DNA of 64,000 nt from Botrytis cinerea B05.10. Taxonomy: Eukaryota; Ascomycota; Leotiomycetes; Helotiales; Sclerotiniaceae. Positions 1 through 12,723 of the stretch are shown piece after piece (the first letter of the stretch is position 1; the number at the start of each line of letters is the position of its first letter). The position numbers and the translations under genes are program-made. The notes under the pieces were generated by a model. It worked only from the letters and a program-made list of their open reading frames with translations, was not told the origin of the DNA and did not search any database. The stretch spans positions 186,001-250,000 of the forward strand of contig NC_037316.1 in NCBI RefSeq assembly GCF_000143535.2. The letters are read 5' to 3'.

Positions 1-133
1 CGAAAGGTAGGTTATAAGCCCCTCCCGAGGTCGTGGCACCAGTAAGGAGCGCATTCATGGATTTCGGTGCCCAATCATTGAATTGGCGATTAGCTTTGCC
101 ACATTGGGCAAGAGGCTCGGAATTCTTGGGCAT
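1..133 (-). CDS. Possible 5' part of a gene cut by the left edge
   Basis: A minus-strand frame opens with ATG at 133 and stays open to base 1 (44 full codons). It begins MPKNSEPLAQCGKANRQF and contains a Gly/Thr-rich stretch (TGATTSGGAY). Its amino-acid mix looks protein-like and there is no competing long frame here. I do not recognise a family, and an intron could lie within the fragment. The start is simply the first in-frame ATG. It could be a chance frame; the adjacent sequence to the left would decide. Confidence 0.35.
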   Translation of the reverse strand, partial: MPKNSEPLAQCGKANRQFNDWAPKSMNALLTGATTSGGAYNLPF

Positions 134-2750
134 CTTTAGGCTGTTAAAAAAGGCGGTGACGAGGTTTTTTTAGGCGGCTCTAATTATTTGAACCTATCCG
201 AACCTGAAAGAAACAATTGAAGGATGAGTCTTTTAGAATCGTGACAGCGCACGGGTTTAGAAGGCCTGGTATATGTAGATAGAGTCAGCCTTGAAGGTGG
301 TCGATTACAGCTGACACCGCAATGATTCCCTGATTTCCTTCCCGAATACTACACAAGTTGTATCTATACATAAAAGTCTTCCATTGTCCAATCTGCTGTG
401 CAACATCGTGGACCCTGGTTGTATATTTCAATATTCAAATATGCGGAAACATCATCAATTTAATCACAAGACCAACTACACCAAGAGGAAAGGCTGAAGG
501 AGCCAACCACACAAGCCTGAAGTTCCAGAATCATAAAACCAAAAAAACCCCGAAGTGAGAATTTTCCCTTTTGGTCCACAATTCACGCAGTTCTGCGAGT
601 TAATCTACATAAAAAAAAAAGCCAAACTTTTACTCTTCCCATAAGAGCCCAAGGGCTTTGAATTCGTACCCGGTTCCCAAGTCTTATTACCCCTTCATCA
701 GCAGACGAAGCGAATTTGTACCGGAATCTTCCATCATTACCCCCAAAACTTGAATCCATCACTTCGTCCCCCCTAGCAACAGAGTACCATCCATCCAATA
801 TTTATTTGTCCTTCACATCCATTCCCTCGTTGAAAAAAACCCTTCTAAGTTCTAACGGATTGAGAACAAATTACATCAACAACCAGTCCCTCCCTCGCCA
901 CTACGGAAGACTCTATTGCAAATGAGAAAACAGAAATACACAAACTATCTCACAACATGAAGTCTACATAAACTACACAACATCATATCACATCGTCAAG
1001 TTCTTTTTCCTCCTCTTTCATTTGATTTGAATTTCCCAGAAACCGAAAACCAAGTCAGTGGTACTGGAGTAATCATATCAACATTCCACAAAGCACTCAC
1101 ACATAAAATCAGTGTTTGATTATTACCATACTCCGTCAGATATTACCCCTCAAGACAAATATTTGGAAGGCCCGTTCTTTTTCTCCAGGTGGTCCATCTA
1201 TTCTAAACTGCCCTTCACTACACGGACCATTTGTTATTTCCTCTCCGGCTTCCCCTCCCTTCTGGTGTCCTTCTGGTTTCATAATCGTCTAGACTTCTAA
1301 TATCGACCGCGGATGCAACCCCATTTAGAGCTTTTTTTTTTGGATCATTCTCTTCCTTGGATTACCTAGGATCTCATTATCATACCTCGGATCATCCTGC
1401 CTTTTGGTCAACTTCACAAGGAAAGAAAGGTATGTTACAGTATTTCGATCTTCATATAACTCAAGATATCAGAATCAGATAGCCGATCAATCTTTTCTGT
1501 TACTTGAGAACTTCTATCGTTTCTTCCAGATCACCTTCTTCTCATTGAATTGATCCCTTGATCCTTGTACTGCAGTGTATGTACAATAGCTCTTTCACTT
1601 TGCGTACCGATAATGCTCGCCCTTTTCTCCATTTGCCGCCAGTGTGTGCCAATTTTGAAATATAGCTAGGTATATTAGATGTAAGAGTACCCAAAAGGAT
1701 CCATATGGACTTCGTCGATGAGAAAGAGAAATGGAAATAGGAAGAACCTGGCAGCCTAGGAAACCATAGAGGGAATTAGAAAATACTACCTTACCTACTA
1801 GAACTAGTAGACGAATAGCAGTCCAGCTCAGTTTGGATTGGTTGACAACGAATAATTAGGAAAATTGGAAATATACGCTAAAATATTCGACCCCTCGCAG
1901 CAGAAAAGTATCCGGAAAAGCTACTCGTGGCTACAAACAGACAATACTTCTAGCCACTGCTGCCCACAGACCAAAGCCAAAAAGTTATAATCCACCACAC
2001 CACCACCATCCTTCATCCACTCATCCACTCATCCACCCTTTCACTCAACCCACTTATTATTACATCCATTCAAGATCCACACACCACACTTTTGTTTCTT
2101 GATTTCCCTTTTCCCCTCCAAACCCTCCCTCGAACAATCAACCTTCACTTATCGATAAAAATCCCTCCGCCACATTCTTTCAACACAACCAGACCGTTCG
2201 AATAACAACACCGACAGTCGACAGTCGGCAGTCGACCATTTCACCAGTAGTGTTACTTACCTACTATATTAATATTCTAAAGTGTCACTTGAATCATCGC
2301 CGCTTACATCTCCGATCAACACAACCTTGGATTTACATAAACTATCTTAGCATACCCGTCGATTGATCAACATCGAACCACTAGCTAGTTAGGTTCGCGA
2401 CGGCCCGCACAACCACTACAATTTATTATTACCTCTTCACTCAAACTACAAAAAGTTTGACACGACGCCGTCCAACCTTAAAAATCAATTGAATTTGGTG
2501 CTTTGACGTTGAATCGCTTCTTCGTCTGCGTCGTCTGCATAGAAATCATATAAACTTAACAGGTTTTTCTGCAATTCATTATCGGTAGTCCAATCCGGAA
2601 TATTCTTCAAGAAGTTGTGAGGTGGGACATAGCCTGGGCGAAGACTTCCCCCCCCCCCCTCCACCAACCCATTTTCAAGGATATCTTCACTCCGACATTC
2701 TCTAATCGAGAGTCGTGGGTGGGAGATAATTCCTTGCAAGAGACATCCCG
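134..2750. other. Long upstream/intergenic region before the ubiquitin-like-domain gene
   Basis: No convincing gene is seen on either strand; the short frames here have low-complexity or random composition. From about 1980 to 2480 the plus strand is strongly C/A/T-rich (runs such as CATCCACTCATCCACTCATC), typical of a promoter and long 5' leader of a fungal gene. Around 2216-2236 there is a short repeated GTCGAC/CAGTCG motif. A C-run sits at 2649-2660. These are compatible with promoter and leader sequence of the gene starting at 2751. Confidence 0.5.
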
Positions 2751-5700
2751 ATGCCGTAAGTACTTGAATTCACAACATAAGTGTCACACTGATAGCTGCG
2801 ACATGATTAGCGGTCTAGCTTCACGTATGCTAACTCTTTTATTCCTCATAGTCTTCGTACAAGGGGTCAAACAACTCGAATAAGCATTTCACATACTCCT
2901 AATACCCAAAGTCCATATACTACTCCATCACACTCTACTTCAAATTCTAGATCCAATTCATTCTCCGAGGGATCGTCGGGTCACATTCGCTCAGACGACA
3001 GTCAGGAATTTTCTGATAATTCCCAAGACTCTTGGAACGGATTAGATTATTCAGACGACATCGAACCCTCTGAATCTGCTTCACGGCCACGCGCACAGGC
3101 AAGATACATAGACAGAGGGCAAATTAGTTCCCGAGAACATAGTGCAGGTCGACCAGCTCCTAGTGAACGTGCGCACTCGAATTACGATCGTCCAGCACGC
3201 CGTCATACTCCGGCCGCTGAACGAAACCACCGCCCACCTATATCTAGAGTGCACCGGCACACAGCACCGGGACCAGTATCAACCGTGGAGCAATTAGATG
3301 ATTTTTCAGGCTATGGCCGAGGCTATCCTGCTCAACAAACCGCTCCGTATGGTGGTAGAGTAGCGCCTGCGCCTGGATATGCCTCAAATGGATACCCCGC
3401 TAGTGCAAGTGCTCAATATGCACCCCCGTTTGGCAATCCCGCTGTCGCTCCCCCTCCAGGCTCTGGCCCAGGAGCTTTAACACACTATGGTGGCGGATAT
3501 CCTCAACAACAATACAACCAAAGTTCAAATCCATTTGCACCACAAAGCCAGACTTCATTTGCGCCACAACCATCTCCAAGCCCAGGCGGAGCTAGCTATT
3601 TCAACAGCCATAGTAGACACGATCCAATGGCATCTAGACACGATCCAATGACGTCTAGACACGATCCAATGACGTCTAGGCATGATCCAATGGCATCCAG
3701 ACATGATCCAATGGCATCTAGACATGATCCAATGACTGGGCACAGTGGACACAACACCCCTTCTGGATATCCTGGCCATGCTAATCAAGAGCTTATGCAT
3801 TATGCACCTCAGCAAGGTTACCCCGGGAATCAGCCATATGGCGGAGGTCAAGGCTATCCAGGGTACCCAGCATATATGCCACCTGCTATGTCTCCGGGAA
3901 TGTCTCCAGGTATGTCTCCAGGTATGTCTCCAGGTATGTCTCCCGGTATGCAAGCACTGCAGCATGGACATCATGGACAGCAGCATGGACAGCAGCATGG
4001 GCAGCATGGGCAGCAAAATATGGCAATGGCTCCAGCAGGGATGCAATACTTCCCTCCTCAATTTTCCCCGCCAGCTCCTGAGCCAGCTCCAGCTTCCCCA
4101 CCAGTACCAGTAATTGATATTGAGATGGAGAAGAAAATGGTGTTGATGGAGGAGCAAATGAAAAACGCTAAGATAGAGTCTGATAGGGCTAGAGAGCAAG
4201 CAGAGGCCGCCCAAAAAGCATCTGAAGCTGCACAGAAAGCATTGGCCGACAAAGAGGCACGAGAACTCAAAGAGAAATTAGAAGCCGAAGAAGCTGCTGC
4301 TGCTGCACAAAAGCTAGCAGATGAGAGGGCAGAATGGGCAAGGAAAGCCAATGAAGCCCAAGCTGCAATTGAGAAGAGAGCAGCCGAGAAACAAGCTGAA
4401 CTAGAAAAAAGGGCTGCAGATATGGAGGCCGATTTAAAAAAGAAGGCCGCTGAAGCTGAAGCTGATTTGAAGAAACGAATGGAAGAAGCTCAAACGTTAC
4501 TAGCGGCTAAACTTGCACAGGAAGCAAAAGCAGAGAAAGAGGCAGCTGATGCCGCTGCACAAGCTGCTTTGAGGGCTGAATGGGAGAAGAAGGCATCAGA
4601 AGCACAAGCAGATTTAATGAAGAAAGCTGCAACAATGGAAGCAGATCTCAAAAAGATGGCTGCCGATAATGAAGCTGATTTGAAAAAGAAAATGGAAGAG
4701 GCACAATCAGCATTGGCGACCAAATTAGCGAAAGAAGCTAAGGATGCCGCAGACGCTGCAGAGGCCGCCCAGGCCGCAGCTATTAAAGCTGAATGGGAGG
4801 CTAAAATCGAAGCTGAGAAACAATTGGCATTGGCGAAGGGCGCCGCGGATGCATTGAAAGCTAGGGAAGAAGAAGCAAAAGCTAGGGCAGCCGAAGAGGA
4901 AGAAGCAAAGAAAAAAGCAGATGAGTTAGCCGCCGCTATCGCCGCCGCGACCGCGGCTGCGACTGCGGCTGCAAATGCTGCTAATCCACCGCCACCACCT
5001 GCTCCACCAGTGGATGAGAAAAAGAAGCCTATCAAGTTCAAGGATGCCGTAGGCAGAAAGTTCAGCTTTCCATTCCAGTTGTGTGCAACATGGGCGGTCA
5101 GTTATTTTTTTCATTGTTCTTTCCCTTTGAGAATACAATTACTAATTAAGGATTCTGTACAGGGCATGGAAGAGTTGATCAAACAAGCTTTCCTTCACGT
5201 CGATATTATTGGTCCCCACGTTCAAGAAGGTCACTATGATTTGATCGGACCCAATGGTGAGATTATTCTACCCCAAATATGGGAAACAGTGATTGAACCC
5301 GATTGGGCGATCACTATGCATATGTGGCCAATCCCAGAACCGCCAAGGCCAGCACCTCCAACTGGACCTCCTGGACCACCCCCAATGAATCCAAATGGTA
5401 GGCCCCGAAGTTCTCATGGATATTCTCATCATCATTTTCCTAACCGTCTTCCAACAGCACCTCCCAATGGCATCCGACCTCCTGGGCCTCCCCCTGGTGT
5501 AGCTATGCCACCTGGACCTGGACCTAGACCACCGCCACCGCCACCCGGGCCTGGGTCTGGAGGCCCTCCTCCTCCTCCCTTTCCTCCCTTTATGTCTCAC
5601 CCAAGCGGCCCACCAGGTCCAAGAATCGTAACGGTTAAGCCAAAAAAGAAGGTAGAATCCGGAGTGCTGGGATGGATGGCAGGCAAGAGACCTGCGCCTT

Positions 5701-5779
5701 CATCTAAAAGTATACAATCTACCTTACATATCTTTCGAACACCTCACTTACTGAACAAATAGGTCGATCCAAAAAATAA
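2751..5779 (+). CDS. Ubiquitin-like-domain (ULD-type) protein with coiled coil and Pro-rich tail, 937 aa
   Basis: Predicted exons are 2751-2755, 2852-5096, 5163-5709 and 5763-5779. The ATG exon carries only five coding bases (ATGCC, donor GTAAGT; branch GCTAAC; acceptor TAG), and the join gives MPLRTRGQTTR. Intron 2 is 66 bp and in frame with no stop, so unspliced reading is also open. Intron 3 (53 bp, weaker donor GTATAC) gives a basic end SRSKK; without it the frame stops at 5762. In order: Ser/Arg-rich N terminus, Gly/Pro/Tyr/Gln-rich low-complexity region with two tandem repeats (residues about 256-367), an Ala/Glu/Lys coiled coil (about 430-700), then a globular segment about 728-810 (KFKDAVGRKFSFPF, then GMEELIKQAF) that matches the fungal ubiquitin-like domain seen at the C termini of such proteins. 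The tail is Pro-rich with a basic end. Function is unknown; low-complexity plus coiled coil suggests a scaffold (inference). The exact 3' end is the least sure part. Confidence 0.82.
3612..3737 (+). repeat. Six 21-bp units coding a heptapeptide SRHDPM(A/T)
   Basis: Six head-to-tail 21-bp units encode SRHDPMA or SRHDPMT inside the low-complexity region of the ubiquitin-like-domain protein. Units differ by a few bases (GCA/ACG, AGA/AGG, CAC/CAT), so the array is not brand new but is a good candidate for length polymorphism. Confidence 0.9.
3888..3947 (+). repeat. Five 12-bp units coding MSPG
   Basis: Five nearly identical 12-bp units (ATGTCTCCxGGx) encode MSPG repeats, followed by ATG CAA and then a His/Gly/Gln-rich repeat (HGQQHGQQHGQ) to about 4016. 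It lies in the same coding exon as the 21-bp array. Confidence 0.9.
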
Positions 5780-8700
5780 ACATCACGAAATTTCGTGTAG
5801 CGTGAAACATCATCTAAATCTTCATTGTTCCTATGAACGCTTGGAGTGCCATAATCATAGCGACGACTTCCTGACTAAAAAAGCTTCTGGTCTCAAGATT
5901 CCTTGCCTAGAGCTGGATCCAGGTCACATAGATTCCATATGTCAACTTTAGCTGGGAGGCAGTATCTCAAAAGCTAGAGCTGTTTTCTTTTGTGAGTTTT
6001 TGTGTGGGCGACGGGTTGCGTATTCTCGAATCCTTAATTTTTGTTCAGAGGCATAGATCTTTCTACCTCGGAGAGGCGGGCCGTTTCGTCTACACAAAAG
6101 ATGAAGCTAATATGTTCACGTTTCTTCAGTATTTTCAATGTTTTTTTTTCCATCTAGCTAATGTCTTCTAGCGTGTTTTTTGTTTTGTTTTGTTTTTTTG
6201 TTTTTTTTAATATTTCGGGGGTTTCTCTTTTGATACCATCTTGGGATATACAAATTTCCTATTGCTCATTTAACTCCTGTTTTGCTTTTGGATGAAGGAC
6301 AAATTTTGGGCGGGAAATGGAGATATGACACCAAATGATTACGAGCAGATGAGATAAGAACTTGAACGAGAGATGAAAGGGATGGATAGTATTGGATAGG
6401 CAGGGAAATGGATGGCGCATCATTTCTTGTTTTATATTTTTATGGCATGAAATGGTGTTGAGATTTTTTGATGGGGCATTACTTACATCTTCTTATTTTT
6501 GGCTGTGGTTCCTAGTTTGTCTATCATTGTTATAGAATGTTTATAGGACTACGACTATTCTGTATTTGTTTCTAGCCTGTCTCCTTTGTTGCAGATTCGA
6601 GGTACAGCAATGCATGGGGGAGAAGCTTAAGAGGTCAATTTGAGTGGAAGATTAAATAGGGAGGGGATGAGAGGAACGCAAGCAATTGGCAATGGAAGAT
6701 ATTTGTATTCTTTTTGGGGGAGAGAGAAGGGGAAGATCAAGATGCTGGAAGTGAAGTGCAGTGAAACGGAGTACAGTAATAGCTTTTACACAAACAAAAT
6801 ATCTTTACATCTTTAAAAACACGAAATTGTCCAACCTCTCTGCAGCGAATTTTTGGAGGCACACCACGCGAAGTGGTACGCGCTCCATGCAATTAAAATC
6901 CAGTCTCGATCTTCATGCCAAGTAAAAACGGATATGCATGTACATACGCATGACTCGGTCACTTTCGGAGTATGTCGATGTGTTCTCGGCTCGCTCTAAA
7001 AAGGTGAATACCCGCAATAGCGCAGTAGTACAGAGTTTTCACAAACATGTAGATCATGTATGTATGTATGTATGCATGCATGGGTGCATGGGTGAAAGCA
7101 CTGGAGGGGAAGGGGGGGGGGAGAAAGATGTGGATTTGTATGGATGGATGGGTGAGTTGTGTTGTGTTGTGTGTGTTGTGTGTGTTGTGAATATCTTTTT
7201 TTTTTGTACTCGGTGAGATGGGTGGGCTAGGTGCTGGGCTATGTGATTTTTTTATATGCGGATGGTCATGTGGATGGTCATGTGAGGGGTGGGAGGGTGC
7301 GGGGTTGGATGTGAGTGATGGTTGCGATAATGGTAATGGTGTGGTAATGATATGAGGGGTTTTGAAGGTGCTGATTAGCTTGTAGATGGATTTTATGGTT
7401 AGATTGGGTTGGGCTGAGAGTGTTGATCATTTTTGGGTTTGGAGTTGGGTTTTTGTTCGTGTTTATCTTTGGGGGCTGGGTGGCGGGGCAGGGGGAAGGG
7501 GGGGAAGGGGGGGAAGGGATGTTGATTTTGAGATTTTGAGATTTTGAGGTTGAGAGGAAATGGGAATGGGAATGGAATGAATGAGGACAGTATGAGTGAG
7601 TGAAGTGGATTGGCTTCTTCTAACTTGAATGGGATTGTGTGACTATAATCTTGAGCCTTTGAAGGACTAGGGAAGGAGTTACTTGATATTAAAATGTGGT
7701 GGCGAAATAAGCTCACCGGGAAGTTGAAAGATGGAGAGGTACATGGGAGGGTTGTTACTATCTCGATTATCAAGTACGGAATTGGCTGATTTATAGGTGT
7801 GTACTACTTACTCATTGGAGTGCAATCAAATAGCTGTTTTGATGACAATGTAGATATCATTTACGAATTTCGTTTAAACGCAAACTTTTACATGTTTGAG
7901 CATCTATTTGTCTCGGTTTTGATGTGAACTCGGGACACTTACAGGAGGATTACATTTGGAAACAAAAAATTGAATGAATTCTGTTTCTCGTGAGTCTCAT
8001 CTTGGAAAATCGAATCAAAATTTCTTGTGAAGATGGAAATGCAGTAGATGCCGCGGAAATATTTCACATTTCAGTGTTGTTTTTCGGAATTTAATCTGAA
8101 GATGTGAGGATTAGGTGCTCACCGGGAGCAGTTGAATTGCTAGATTCGTCTACATAAATTCTGTGCGGTAGTCAATATGATGAGTATATGAATTCTTCGC
8201 ATCAATTTTATACATTGCATATCTTCGCGGTTTAAATAGTTCTGGTAAGTGCCTGAGACATGAGTTCAAATAATACTCCTGTACGTAATAAAGTATTGAA
8301 GATGTTAGCAAAGCAAAGACGTGCTTGGAAGTATGTACAAAGAGTGCTGAGAAATTGATGCTAATTAAAACATATTTCACGGGTTGAAAAATGAAGTTGA
8401 CGTATGGGACTAGGTTCCTGTTTTAGTTTACTGACTGAGGATATCTATCATGGTGTACAGGTATTTGATGAAGTTGATCTCCTCGCTTTTGTAGGTATAA
8501 TTCTGTTCTATGAGTCTAAAATGATATCTCACTGCGAGACTCAATGTGTTACATGTAATGATGTAAATATTCTATCATTTCTTTCAAGGAGCAACCTATC
8601 ATCACACGTCATCAGACTTCATGTGTGTTGTCTCCAGAGTTTTGATTAATTCAGGGCTAGAAATCTCAACATTCAATTCAAAATCTCTATAATAATATAT

Positions 8701-11420
8701 GTGATAACGAGCAGCGTATCAAATATTGATTTACCCATATGTAACCAGGAGACCGACAGTAGTATTTAAACCCCATAGTCAAGCATTTGCTCATGAAGTA
8801 ATGTAGTATAAATCTATCTTAGTACTCAACCCAAAAGCCCCCCCAAAACTCCTAGGGCATACCTATATTCCCACCCAAAGACACAAACCTACTCTTGGTG
8901 TCTTATTTAACTAACAATTCTGGGCGCAGCCTCGGTCCACCGTCGACACATGTTGAAGTCAGGATAAGCTCGATGTCAATATCAAGGTACACATAGTGGA
9001 GGATCTGATCCAGACAAATTACGCGAGTGACGAATTCCTTGAGTAGAATTCAAGAGGCTATTAGCTAGTATGGTAGATATTTAACTCAACTTCTGATGAC
9101 CTGGAGTGTATAATATATATTAATAGGTGCGGTAAATATATTCAACTTGTAAGTCAAGAACTGACGCATATTAACTGGCTAGCTGATAGCGCACACATAG
9201 TTTCAAGATCCTGCGGTGGTAGCCAACTTGCCGAAGATTTGAAGGACAAAGAGTAGTGATGTTAGAAGCCTAATTGTAGCAGTTAACAATAACCTATTGA
9301 ATCAGAGATGATGTGGATTGGACATGACAAAAACGTCAATTTCGGGAATCCTTAAAATGAGTAGGAAATCGTTTTGACATACTGTTCGCTGGTTTCATGC
9401 TTTGAAATGACTTTGGCTAATGTATTATACTGGGCCGCGTAACTGTTAAACGATCTCTCAATTTGTTGAATATCGTCCTTGAACATGCGAAGAAATTTTC
9501 ACAATTCATTTTGTTAGTTGTACCCCTTCAGCGGAAATCCACGACGGCTAAAAACTCGTCTGGAGTCAACAGCCGTCGGTTTTTTTTTGTTTTTTTTTGA
9601 GATGTGCAACAAAACTTTTCAGACCTCGCCTGATAGACTGCCAGTCTTTCGGGAACAATATGTACGCGGTATAATTCACTGCTTATACGACTGCTTGTAC
9701 GAAGAAAATCATTTTCCTTTTTTTTTTTTCATTTGAGATATGCAACGAAATTCATATTGGGAATAGTATCCCTGGATGCTCTCTTCTACAAGGTTGATAA
9801 ATAGCAGCTTATCAGTGTAGAAATATCGCACAGTGGTATAGAGATGACAGAAGGTTCATCGAGAAGCAAGAGCTATGAGTTCTACTTAGAATCACTGAAC
9901 TCATAGTATCATTTGGAGATGTAGATACCGCATCTCAGGAATATTGAGGATGCATGAAGCTTTCAAAACACAGATGAATTTTCCCTCCAATTTTGAGTAA
10001 GTTCGTGATCAATAAGATAGAATTGACTCTATCTTGACCGCCAAACTTACTGAGAGTCTGTGATCTTGTGAGAAATGAATTCGATGATAAAATACTGACA
10101 TGCCCTGGAAATAGATCTAACGTATAAATATGTCGACCCATTTATCGTAAGAGACACGTAGAGCAAACCGCTTTCGCATGATGAGTCGTAAGGTTTGATC
10201 TACGAGATTAGTGAGCTGGGGAAAAGAGCCGGAGGGGATGAATCGCTAGAATTGTTGTCTTCACTTATGTTCTTGTGGACGCTATGTTCGGGCGCAGTTG
10301 TGTGGTGAGGGTGTGGTGAAGCGAATGGGGACAGGAGAATAAGGAAAATCTAGTTCGCATTCTAGGCATAAAGGAGTGAGAAAGTGACGCACAAGAAGCA
10401 GCAAGGAATGACGGACGTAATGGAAGGTAGTGTCATTTCTGTGCTATGTTTGAGTTGATGATCGGGAGGTGACGTGAAGGCTGATGCTGTTCATTAAGTT
10501 TACGTTGCATTGCAGTATGCTATATTAATTGTTACAGCTTACTATACTGAACACTCAGAGTGTGAGTATGGACAAAGTATAGGTAACGTGAATGTGCCGT
10601 AACAAGTAAATCGACATGGGCCAGTTAGACGAAGTTCATGCATGAAAATAGCAATGCATCTGAGGTATTCGTTGATAAGATTGATTTTCTAAATTGGAGC
10701 AAATTATTCAACAAACTGAATTAGAGACGGATATCCAGAGGTATGTTTCTCAATGCGTTGTTGCATTTGGTAATTGAAGCTGTTTTAGGGTAAATTATGG
10801 AGAAGATCCTGAGTCGTTGCAGGAAACTTTTCAAATGAATGTTGTGGGGTAGGAAACTATGAGATACTAAAGGAAGGAAATTTTTGGGCAAGGCCTGGAC
10901 GTCATGGGAACTTGGACAAATGAATACGTGGGGGAAAGATCGCAGTCAATTGTAATTGCGCACTTGCAAATTGATGCTCAAGAAATATCTGTACTGGACT
11001 CTCGAGAAATTTGGAATTGTGATTGTAAGATGCGGACTGCTGAAATCGAATTGTGAGATCCGAAAAAGGGCCATTGAAACTTGTCAGGTTCTGGAATAAG
11101 GACGAAATCAGAACTCCTCCACCCATGTCCATATCCACCATATCGAATGCCAGAAATCGTAATAAATCCTCGAAGTCGCTTGTGTTAATTTGTCGGTATG
11201 AAGGCACCTCCAGATTCACATCACAATTGACCCAACATTCTCCAAGTATTCTCATGATCGGCAACTGAGATTTTGTCAAAATGTACATTTTATTCACGTT
11301 TGCAACGTGGAAAGCAAGCTTCATAAACATTTTTTAATGGAGATGCTGCATTCCTAGCTCATGATGCGACTAGACCATGTAAATAAACCCCATTCCGACC
11401 CGATGACGCTGAAGAATTGT
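5780..11420. other. 5.6-kb region without a recognisable gene
   Basis: No frame here has protein-like composition or splice structure that I can support. The first kilobase or so is presumably 3' UTR and terminator of the upstream gene (T-rich run at about 6177-6210). The stretch 7040-7560 is unusually G-rich and simple (TGTATG and TGTGTTG repeats, G-runs), and the minus-strand frame there is Pro/Ser low complexity. About 7780-11400 is AT-rich non-repetitive sequence without visible terminal repeats or transposase remnants. It may hold non-coding RNA or decayed elements that cannot be seen by eye. Confidence 0.5.
7485..7518 (+). repeat. G-run cluster with quadruplex-forming pattern
   Basis: Five G-runs (7485-7488, 7491-7495, 7498-7504, 7507-7513, 7516-7518) are separated by CA or AA. 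This satisfies the four-runs-of-three-or-more, short-loop rule for an intramolecular G-quadruplex on the plus strand. It lies in the long gene-free region, with another G-run at about 7110-7120. Confidence 0.75.
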
Positions 11421-12101
11421 TCAAAATCCTGCAATAAATGTTAGCCCGCCCGATTCTTCATACAGAACTCCTTGGAAAGTAAGGGAAAAAAAACATACTG
11501 AGAGGAGTGAAGAACCATCTGTTCTTTCCTGATGTGTATCTCTCCTCCAAAGCCTTCTTGACGGTCTTCTTGGCCTCCTCGCGTTGAGAAACCTCCTTGA
11601 AGGTATCTGCGGAAACAACACCCTTCAATCCCTCCAACTCAAGAGTGTAACGTGTTGGCATCAAGTGGTTGTAGTTGATGACCTTGATGAAAGGCTTGAC
11701 CTTGCTGCGCTTGGTTTGCTTGGCCTTGGACATACGACGGGTGATTTGGGATGGGTAACGCTCGATACCGGCGACCAATGCGTGAGGGTATGGGTGGGAC
11801 TTGTTGCCGGCATCCTGGGGTTGGATGATCACGACCTGTAATTATTCCTCCATCAGCAAATATTCCTTACAACTCCAATTCCAGTAGTCCATGTGCCGCC
11901 GCTCTTTTGTTCATCAAATTGCTCGCTTGAATTCGTCTTTTCGTAGGGAACGGTAAATGGTGAAGGGTGAAAATTTACCTTCTTTCCGGCATATCTGCCT
12001 CTGGTGATGATGGCAACACGGCCGGTCTTGAGGACTATAAGTTCAAATTAGAATCTTCGTAATCTCGCGATTGATCAGTCCGGAGTACACGTACACTTCA
12101 T
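11421..12101 (-). CDS. RPL27: 60S ribosomal protein L27 (eL27)
   Basis: Four exons on the minus strand: 12095-12101 (ATGAAGT), 11979-12034, 11499-11835 and 11421-11428. Introns are 60, 143 and 70 bp, all GT-AG. The joined protein is 135 aa, the usual eL27 length. It starts [20 protein letters not shown], contains [19 protein letters not shown] and ends [10 protein letters not shown]; the last two residues and the stop come from the 8-bp terminal exon. It is a structural component of the large ribosomal subunit, assembled in the nucleolus. The KOW-type N-terminal strand is split by two introns, with the start codon in a tiny first exon, a common arrangement in filamentous-fungal ribosomal-protein genes. 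It is transcribed divergently from the large repeat protein gene at 12724. No key residue appears to be missing. Confidence 0.97.
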
Positions 12102-12723
12102 GGCGACTGTGGTTAGTTGTCGAAGGGTTTGTCGTAGTCGTAGTTAATTCGAGGTTATTCAGAATTCTTTTCCCAAAATCTAGCTCGGTGCGAAAGAGCC
12201 CTCGCTTATCATGCACGTGACGGTGGCGCTAATTTTGTGTGGCTGGTATGCAAAAAAGATGTGGCTGTCGAGTAAAAACCCAGCGAGGGATTGATTGGTC
12301 ATCAGTTGCCCGTTCACATTTCGTGCCGCCAATTGATTCGCGCTAAGCAATTTATCACAAAACTGTCCGTGCTCAATGGTTGCCCCGCTGCGTCCCCAGC
12401 CAGCTCATGAAAAGTAAATAAACACTCCTTGACCGCTGTGTTTTACTTTATGGATTCCTTTCAAACTTCTTAATGAACAGAAACAGAGACACTCTATGCG
12501 CAGTCGATACCCAATGCCACTTGGCAATTACAATTAATACAATCATAAACCCCTTGACCTTTGCATAATTTGGGGTTATTCCCATACTTTCTTACATCAA
12601 CAAGTCAACTCCATTAAATCTGGATTTTGTATCGCGAAGTTCCTCGAGTACATACATACTACTGCATCTTCTCCACAATATCAACATTCCACATAACCAC
12701 ATTCCGGGGATTTATCCTCCGCA
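12102..12723. promoter_or_regulatory. Divergent promoter region between RPL27 and the giant repeat gene
   Basis: The 622 bp between two start codons facing away from each other must contain both promoters. I see no clear TATA box. The half near 12724 is T/C/A-rich, as usual for a fungal 5' leader. No palindromic operator stands out. Confidence 0.55.

Noticed and set aside
3555..5041. Antisense frames across the ubiquitin-like-domain gene
   Set aside because: Ala/Ser or Trp/His-rich shadows of the Ala/Glu coiled coil and the minisatellites.
7399..7773. Minus-strand 124-codon frame
   Set aside because: Pro/Ser/Phe low complexity produced by the G-rich simple sequence on the plus strand; no motif or splice context.
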